In this document: in pieces, positions 8,901-11,009 of the stretch
Layout: each line of letters opens with the position of its first letter
Position numbering within the stretch: position 1 is the first letter of the stretch
Assembly: GCA_032353305.1 (NCBI GenBank)
Contig: JAUCNG010384815.1
Coordinates: 1 to 11,009, forward strand
Length of the DNA: 11,009 nt
DNA from: Cephalothrix spiralis
Taxonomy: Eukaryota > Nemertea > Palaeonemertea > Archinemertea > Cephalotrichidae
Direction: 5' to 3'
Notes under the pieces: generated by a model
Databases searched by the model: none
What the model was told of the DNA's origin: nothing
The model's input: only the letters and a program-made list of their open reading frames with translations
Translations under genes and position numbers: made by a program

Positions 8901-9373
8901 GGTATTCAATTTCCTCTCTTCTGGTAGAGAGCATGGCGGATTTATAATTTTAAAAATCCCTTTTTGGAAATTCTAGCTATGCAGATTCCGAGGAAAGAGT
9001 GCAAATGTTAATAATCTGGTTAAAATTTTGGGAATATTGGCCAAAATGACAATATTAACACTGTAATAATGAACTTGTTTGTTTTTATATTATAGATGGA
9101 GTGGTTAATGTTACAGTGGCCGATCGTATTCAAACGCTAACCCTGGCTGACATTTTACAGTTTATAACCGGATCAAGGTCAAGGCCAATATTGGGCTTCC
9201 CGTATATCCCATCAATGGCTTTCAACCATTTACCATCATCAAAATACCCAATTTTAAATACGTGCGCCATCCAACTGACGATGGCTGTTTTGGATGTTAA
9301 CAAGGATCAGGATTCATTTAGTGAAACAATGATTTATGCAATTGTCAATTCTGTTGGGTTTGGGATGATATAG
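2817..9373 (+). CDS. UIM-HECT E3 ubiquitin ligase, C-terminal part (5' end missing), five exons
   Basis: CDS is join(2817..2951,3688..4204,5597..5792,7366..7563,9096..9373). All four introns are GT-AG and phases agree (2, 0, 1, 1), giving 440 residues plus stop TAG at 9371-9373. Numbering starts at the first whole codon, 2818. Residues 18-35 are a ubiquitin-interacting motif: acidic start, Ala26, Ser30, acidic end. Residues about 75-340 form the HECT N-lobe, with the hallmark DAGGPRREF at 120-128 and FGQMVALDILNGG at 167-179. Residues about 350-440 form the C-lobe, with NTC at 403-405; Cys405 is the expected thioester-forming residue. Phe437 sits at the -4 position that HECT enzymes need for ubiquitin transfer. 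HECT ligases take ubiquitin from an E2 onto this Cys and pass it to a substrate Lys; the UIM would bind ubiquitin. The HECT region, about 365 residues, is full length. G2E3-like proteins are the closest class I can suggest; substrate and N-terminal domains are unknown. No stop or frameshift is seen in the exons. Confidence 0.9.
3688..4204 (+). CDS. UIM-HECT gene, exon encoding most of the HECT N-lobe
   Basis: The acceptor is TGATTTCAG|AAG and the donor is GAG|GTATGT. The exon enters in phase 2 and leaves in phase 0. It encodes residues 45-217. After a linker it starts the HECT fold with VPLRFNIRRKGTWIDAL (71-87), the beta strand plus helix that opens the domain in G2E3-like ligases. It continues with FVSEPAVDAGGPRREF (113-128), the most conserved N-lobe signature, and then FGQMVALDILNGG (167-179). 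A basic stretch, KNLPKKKSLKMR (97-108), lies just before the signature. This is the longest exon and gives the strongest family evidence after the catalytic exon. Confidence 0.92.
4248..4739 (+). repeat. Diverged tandem repeat cluster, units of about 150-190 bp
   Basis: Copy A (about 4248-4415) and copy B (about 4549-4739) share, in order, AAAxTCGTCGTA, TAGTCGCGTTTTTTT, GGATAGCTTATGAAATTCTAA, a stretch ending GTTTTTCGCTAAAGT, and a final AGGTCAAAATAGGT. Between them (about 4436-4548) is a more degraded relative, with GATAGCTTATCGAAA in place of GATAGCTTATGAAA. An inverted relative lies at 6108-6267 in the next intron. No coding capacity is seen. These are copies of an unclassified dispersed repeat, accumulated by tandem duplication or repeated insertion. 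Confidence 0.7.
4383..4408 (+). promoter_or_regulatory. Three AGGTCA half-sites spaced by 4 nt (DR4-like array)
   Basis: AGGTCA occurs exactly at 4383-4388, 4393-4398 and 4403-4408, each separated by 4 nt. AGGTCA is the classic nuclear-receptor half-site, and direct repeats with 4-nt spacing (DR4) are bound by thyroid/LXR-type heterodimers. The middle site reads TCAAGGTCA, the extended form preferred by monomeric receptors such as ERR and FTZ-F1. Function here is not shown; the array is part of a repeat and may be incidental. Confidence 0.35.
5597..5792 (+). CDS. UIM-HECT gene, third secure exon (end of the HECT N-lobe)
   Basis: The acceptor is GCTTTCAG|TTTAAGG and the donor is GATG|GTGAGT, a full-consensus donor. 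The exon enters in phase 0 and leaves in phase 1, so its 196 nt cannot be skipped without a frameshift. It encodes residues 218-282 and the first base of Gly283. The content is mostly helical N-lobe sequence (FIDDRLADRFDMGLCTP, then IIRTLALHSIVFRGQASIDQF), matching the stretch of HECT proteins between the E2-binding region and the C-lobe. Related repeat copies in opposite orientation lie on either side, in the flanking introns. Confidence 0.88.
6108..6267 (-). repeat. Inverted copy of the 4248-4739 repeat
   Basis: The reverse complement reads, in order, GACCTTAGGCCCGGAGG, AAAGTCGTCGTAGAATGTCGC, ATAGCTTATGAA, CGTTTTTCTCTAAAGTTAATATTTTTAACG, TAGAGGTCATGTAAGGTCAAAATTGG. This follows copy A (4248-4415) block by block with local differences. 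Two AGGTCA half-sites with 4-nt spacing are kept on the minus strand (TGACCT at 6110-6115 and 6120-6125). This copy also has its own hairpin, CGATTCATGA 6158-6167 with TCATGAATCG 6172-6181. Confidence 0.7.
6350..7122. mobile_element. Compound foldback element with 64-bp perfect inverted arms
   Basis: Bases 6568-6631 are the exact reverse complement of 6978-7041 (64 bp), and 6469-6499 of 7092-7122 (31 bp). Arms of about 190 bp are closely similar overall. The outer motif TGGTAGCATATAGG recurs in minus orientation at 6917-6930, so the right arm is built of more than one unit, about 192 bp apart. On the left, a diverged direct copy of the arm (GTGAAAAATATTTT, starting 6369 and 6578) shows a 209-bp period. 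The centre has no ORF. This looks like a non-autonomous foldback transposon whose terminal repeats contain internal tandem units. The exact outer borders and target duplication are unclear, and its superfamily is unknown. Confidence 0.72.
7366..7563 (+). CDS. UIM-HECT gene, fourth secure exon (N-lobe to C-lobe junction)
   Basis: The acceptor is TTTCTTTATTGCAG and the donor is AAG|GTACAG. Phase is 1 on both sides and length is 198 nt. It completes Gly283, encodes residues 284-348 and supplies the first base of Asp349. It contains LLDVLRNNPNQCVTIF (289-304), then LTIEYMQGLL (310-319), and VEELIYLNWCNFLMDIE (332-348), which matches the E..I...W..FL.D.E helix just before the C-lobe of G2E3-like HECT domains. 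As a symmetric exon it could be skipped in frame, but that would remove the link between the lobes and should abolish ligase activity. Confidence 0.88.
7564..9095 (+). other. Last intron, with one inverted-repeat element
   Basis: This is a phase 1 intron of 1532 bp, GTACAG to TATTATAG. The element at 7685-8064 is listed separately. Just after it, a run of 13 G lies at 8127-8139. The remaining sequence (8140-9095) is AT-rich with no repeat partner, RNA gene or credible exon found. A short open frame at 8078-8263 spans the G run and is rejected as coding. Confidence 0.8.
7685..8064. mobile_element. MITE-like element with nested inverted repeats
   Basis: The 25 bp at 7693-7717 (TTGGTGGTTTTGATCCATGA then TGTCC) is the exact reverse complement of 8034-8058, and AACCCTT/AAGGGTT extends the pair outward. 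Further inside, ATAGGGGCATGTTTCT at 7841-7856 pairs exactly with 7973-7988. Between them, TTGCGCATGC with its AATCG flank (about 7798-7814) is matched by the reverse complement at about 8014-8027. Overlapping short ORFs on both strands here are a by-product of the palindrome. No transposase is present. A 2-4 bp duplication rich in T/A is possible, but I cannot fix it. Superfamily is unassigned. Confidence 0.75.
9096..9373 (+). CDS. UIM-HECT gene, terminal exon with the catalytic C-lobe
   Basis: The acceptor TTATATTATAG|ATGG is less pyrimidine-rich than the others but is phase 1, as needed. The exon encodes residues 349-440 and the stop TAG at 9371-9373. LTLADILQFITGSRSRPILGF (364-384) matches the HECT stretch L..LL.F.TGS...P..GF. 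After it comes PILNTCAIQLTMAV (400-413), with catalytic Cys405 at 9263-9265. The usual Pro after the LxL strand is replaced by Ala-Val, as in several divergent HECT proteins. The chain ends VGFGMI, placing Phe437 at position -4. Both features argue that the enzyme is catalytically intact. Confidence 0.92.
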
Positions 9374-9683
9374 GATAGTATTGATTCACTTGTCAAATTT
9401 GAGTGAACATTAAAATTGACATCTCTGTCATTCCCGTCTATTTGTGATTTTAATGGATCTCTTACTTATTTTTGTGTACATTTAATTGTGTAAAAATGTT
9501 TTTATATGCTCGTGCCACCTATTCTGCATTTTGTATGTAACTTATGTTACGGGGATGAAGTATATTTGTAATATATATTTTAAATCACGTCCAAATGTTA
9601 GGAGTTAATTAGCTATATGCTATGATGCGAACGCTAGAGTGTCACGCCGTGTTATGTTCGTCGGCATCAAATTCAGAATTTAG
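9374..9683 (+). other. Probable 3' untranslated region of the UIM-HECT gene
   Basis: Sequence after the stop is AT-rich with no splice signals or ORF. It includes the first unit of a degenerate tandem array (about 9410-9580). The nearest exact AATAAA follows at 9684, so the transcript probably ends shortly after that. The boundary is inferred. Confidence 0.4.
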
Positions 9684-10320
9684 AATAAATATGTTTCAAA
9701 TGTCTCATTTTATTTGTATTCAAAATACCATCGAACATAACTGCTCCACTTCGAGGCACTTTTTGTACTTGGTCTCTCGACAATTCCCGTCCATTCGTAA
9801 TTTTAATGCTCGCATAAATAATGAATATCTTACTTATTTTTATGTACAGTGGGTAGAAAGCTTTTTTATATGCTAGTGCCACATTTTTTGCATTTTGTAA
9901 TGTTTCTTACGGGTGTGAATTATCTCCTAATATATTTTTTTATAAAGTGAGAGTGAGCTATTCTTATTTTTCGGAATTTCTCGTCGCCGGGATCCGTAAA
10001 GTAATCAAGAAAAAGAAAAATCGTTATATATAAGAATACTGATGATTGATACGGAAAACGGTAGAAATATAATTACTATATTATGGGGAGGAGAACAAAT
10101 ATTATTCCGTACTTAATTTTTTATCTTATAGAACATAATTCAATTTCTTTACATGCGTATGTAGGTATAGAAATATTGCTGTGATTAATTATTTTTTATC
10201 TTATATATAGAAATAGAATATATATTAAATTTTCTTTTCATGACACTGTATGTGGGTAAAAATAGTACTCTGATTATTCTACATTATGTTGCAGGGATGA
10301 GATCTATATCGTTTATATTA
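9410..10320 (+). repeat. Degenerate tandem array, unit about 360 bp, three copies
   Basis: Unit 1 (about 9410-9580) and unit 2 (about 9770-9945) share TTCCCGTC at 9431 and 9784, ATTTTAATG, TCTTACTTATTTTTxTGTACA, TTTATATGCTxGTGCCAC at 9501 and 9865, TGCATTTTGTA, and TTACGGG near 9548 and 9908. Offsets are 353-364 bp. A weaker third relative ends with ATTATGTTGCAGGGATGAG at about 10283-10301. Unit 1 starts about 37 bp after the stop codon, so the array overlaps the presumed 3' UTR. No coding function is seen; the short ORFs on both strands at 9622-9882 are AT-rich and overlap each other. Confidence 0.6.
9684..9689 (+). terminator. Candidate polyadenylation signal AATAAA
   Basis: This is the first exact AATAAA after the HECT stop codon, 311 bp downstream of it, followed by T/GT-rich sequence at 9690-9722. 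It is a chance-prone hexamer in AT-rich DNA, so usage is unproven. Confidence 0.4.
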
Positions 10321-10477
10321 TTAAGAGTTTTATTAAATATTTATACGGCCGGATTGACGGTAACCCAAAAATGTTTGTTTGCACGAATGCTTTTATAAAA
10401 TCTCATCAATTGCCAAAAAATCTCAATGCCAAAATGTTTCATAAACTTTCATTTGTTCAAAACTCAAAAAGTCTTTC
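9946..10477. other. AT-rich intergenic stretch, no gene seen
   Basis: The sequence has local 75-bp-spaced similarity (TTTTTTATCTTATA around 10117 and 10192) and the degenerate end of the downstream array near 10283-10320. The remainder shows no credible coding frame, RNA gene or strong inverted repeat. Confidence 0.35.
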
Positions 10478-10500
10478 TACAGTGTGTCCCAAAAAAAGGT
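10478..10500 (+). mobile_element. Possible Tc1/mariner-type terminal inverted repeat, one end only
   Basis: TA followed by CAGTGTGTCCCAAAAAAAGG looks like the ends of many Tc1/mariner elements, which insert at TA and begin CAGTG or CAGGG with a short conserved block. No matching opposite end lies between here and the right edge, and no transposase fragment is recognised, so this may be a truncated copy, an element continuing past the window, or chance. Confidence 0.25.
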
Positions 10501-10775
10501 AATCCAACTTTACAGGTTTATTTGAAATAAAATTTCAATACTAAAAAACCCTAAATACTAAGCTATTCAAAAATACTCGACCCTATAATTTTCGATTATC
10601 ACAGCCTCGTCCCTAGAGATTTTCGCAAAAATGGCAATTTTGAGCGATTTCCCTAAAAAATGTATGAATGATAAATAATAATGGTGGCAATCTTTATAAC
10701 TAAACGGATTTAAAGAAAATATTTTATTTATATCAAATATCCCTCGTCAAAATCGCATTCACACGCATAAATATA
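10501..10775. other. AT-rich sequence, nothing recognised
   Basis: No open frame of note, RNA gene or clear repeat partner is visible. If the terminus at 10478 is real, this would be internal transposon sequence without coding remains. Confidence 0.3.
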
Positions 10776-10991
10776 TATAGGAGGAAAATGAATACCATTT
10801 CCTGATTCAAAGTCAAATATTTCAAAATGTTGACTTAGTAAAATATTTGAAAATTAGAGTGTAGAAAATGTATTGTTAGAATCATATAGGAGGAAAATGA
10901 ATACCATTTCCTGATTCAAAGTCAAATATTTCAAATGTTGACTTAGTAAAATATTTGAAAATTAGAGTGTAGAAAATGTATTGTTAGAATC
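10776..10991 (+). repeat. Near-perfect tandem duplication, 109-bp unit, two copies
   Basis: The unit starting TATAGGAGGAAAATGAATAC at 10776 is repeated from 10885. The copies differ essentially by one A (TTTCAAAATG against TTTCAAATG), so the duplication is recent. Each copy contains a small palindrome, TCAAATATTT with AAATATTTGA, around an 18-19 nt loop. Whether more copies follow cannot be seen, though the sequence after 10991 (TATACACTAAAAG) does not restart the unit. No coding role is apparent. Confidence 0.9.
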
Positions 10992-11009
10992 TATACACTA
11001 AAAGTATTT

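Noticed and set aside
7386-9103. Apparent starts at TTG (7386) and GTG (9101) for the fourth and fifth secure exons
   Set aside because: Both lie inside spliced exons that continue upstream to good acceptors; they are not translation starts.
9622-9882. Overlapping plus and minus ORFs after the HECT stop
   Set aside because: They sit in the AT-rich tandem array, overlap each other and do not resemble any known protein.
1-11009. CRISPR array, tRNA/rRNA genes, bacterial promoters or operons
   Set aside because: No regularly spaced repeats with unique spacers, no tRNA/rRNA signatures, and the spliced gene shows this is eukaryotic DNA.

Overview
The window is AT-rich eukaryotic nuclear DNA, most likely from an invertebrate animal. 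Coding sequence is split by GT-AG introns of 0.7 to 1.6 kb with matching phases, and the introns and flanks carry many short inverted-repeat (foldback/MITE-like) elements. There are no bacterial operons, Shine-Dalgarno sites or dense ORFs. The exact lineage cannot be read from the sequence. A UIM plus HECT protein of this kind fits the expanded G2E3-like families of invertebrates, but that placement is inference.

The only clear gene is on the plus strand: the 3' part of a HECT-type E3 ubiquitin ligase. Five well-supported coding exons (2817-2951, 3688-4204, 5597-5792, 7366-7563, 9096-9373) join without a phase conflict. They give a 440-residue C-terminal part with a ubiquitin-interacting motif, a HECT N-lobe and a HECT C-lobe. 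The C-lobe has the catalytic Cys in an NTC motif and a Phe four residues from the C-terminus. A 36-nt candidate microexon (1678-1713) fits the open phase of the first secure exon. A further open segment at 1-120 ends at a donor-like site but has a phase that does not directly match, so it may be a more distant exon of the same gene or the end of a neighbour. The start codon and promoter are not in view.

Layout: 1-120 orphan coding-like segment; 329-1085 long imperfect inverted repeat; 1138-1168 small tandem repeat; 1678-1713 microexon; 2295-2614 foldback element with a 10-bp target-site duplication (TSD); 2817-9373 UIM-HECT gene. Its introns hold direct and inverted copies of a repeat rich in AGGTCA half-sites (4248-4739, 6108-6267), a compound palindrome with 64-bp perfect arms (about 6350-7122) and a nested inverted-repeat element (7685-8064). 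Downstream lie a possible poly(A) signal (9684), a degenerate tandem array of about 360 bp per unit (9410-10320), a possible Tc1/mariner-type terminus (10478) and a nearly perfect 109-bp tandem duplication at the right edge.

I see one enzyme gene and a dense set of non-autonomous repeats, not a new multi-gene system. The most interesting aspects are the repeat structures: oppositely oriented copies flank the 196-nt third secure exon and could pair in the pre-mRNA, and several foldback elements look fairly intact.
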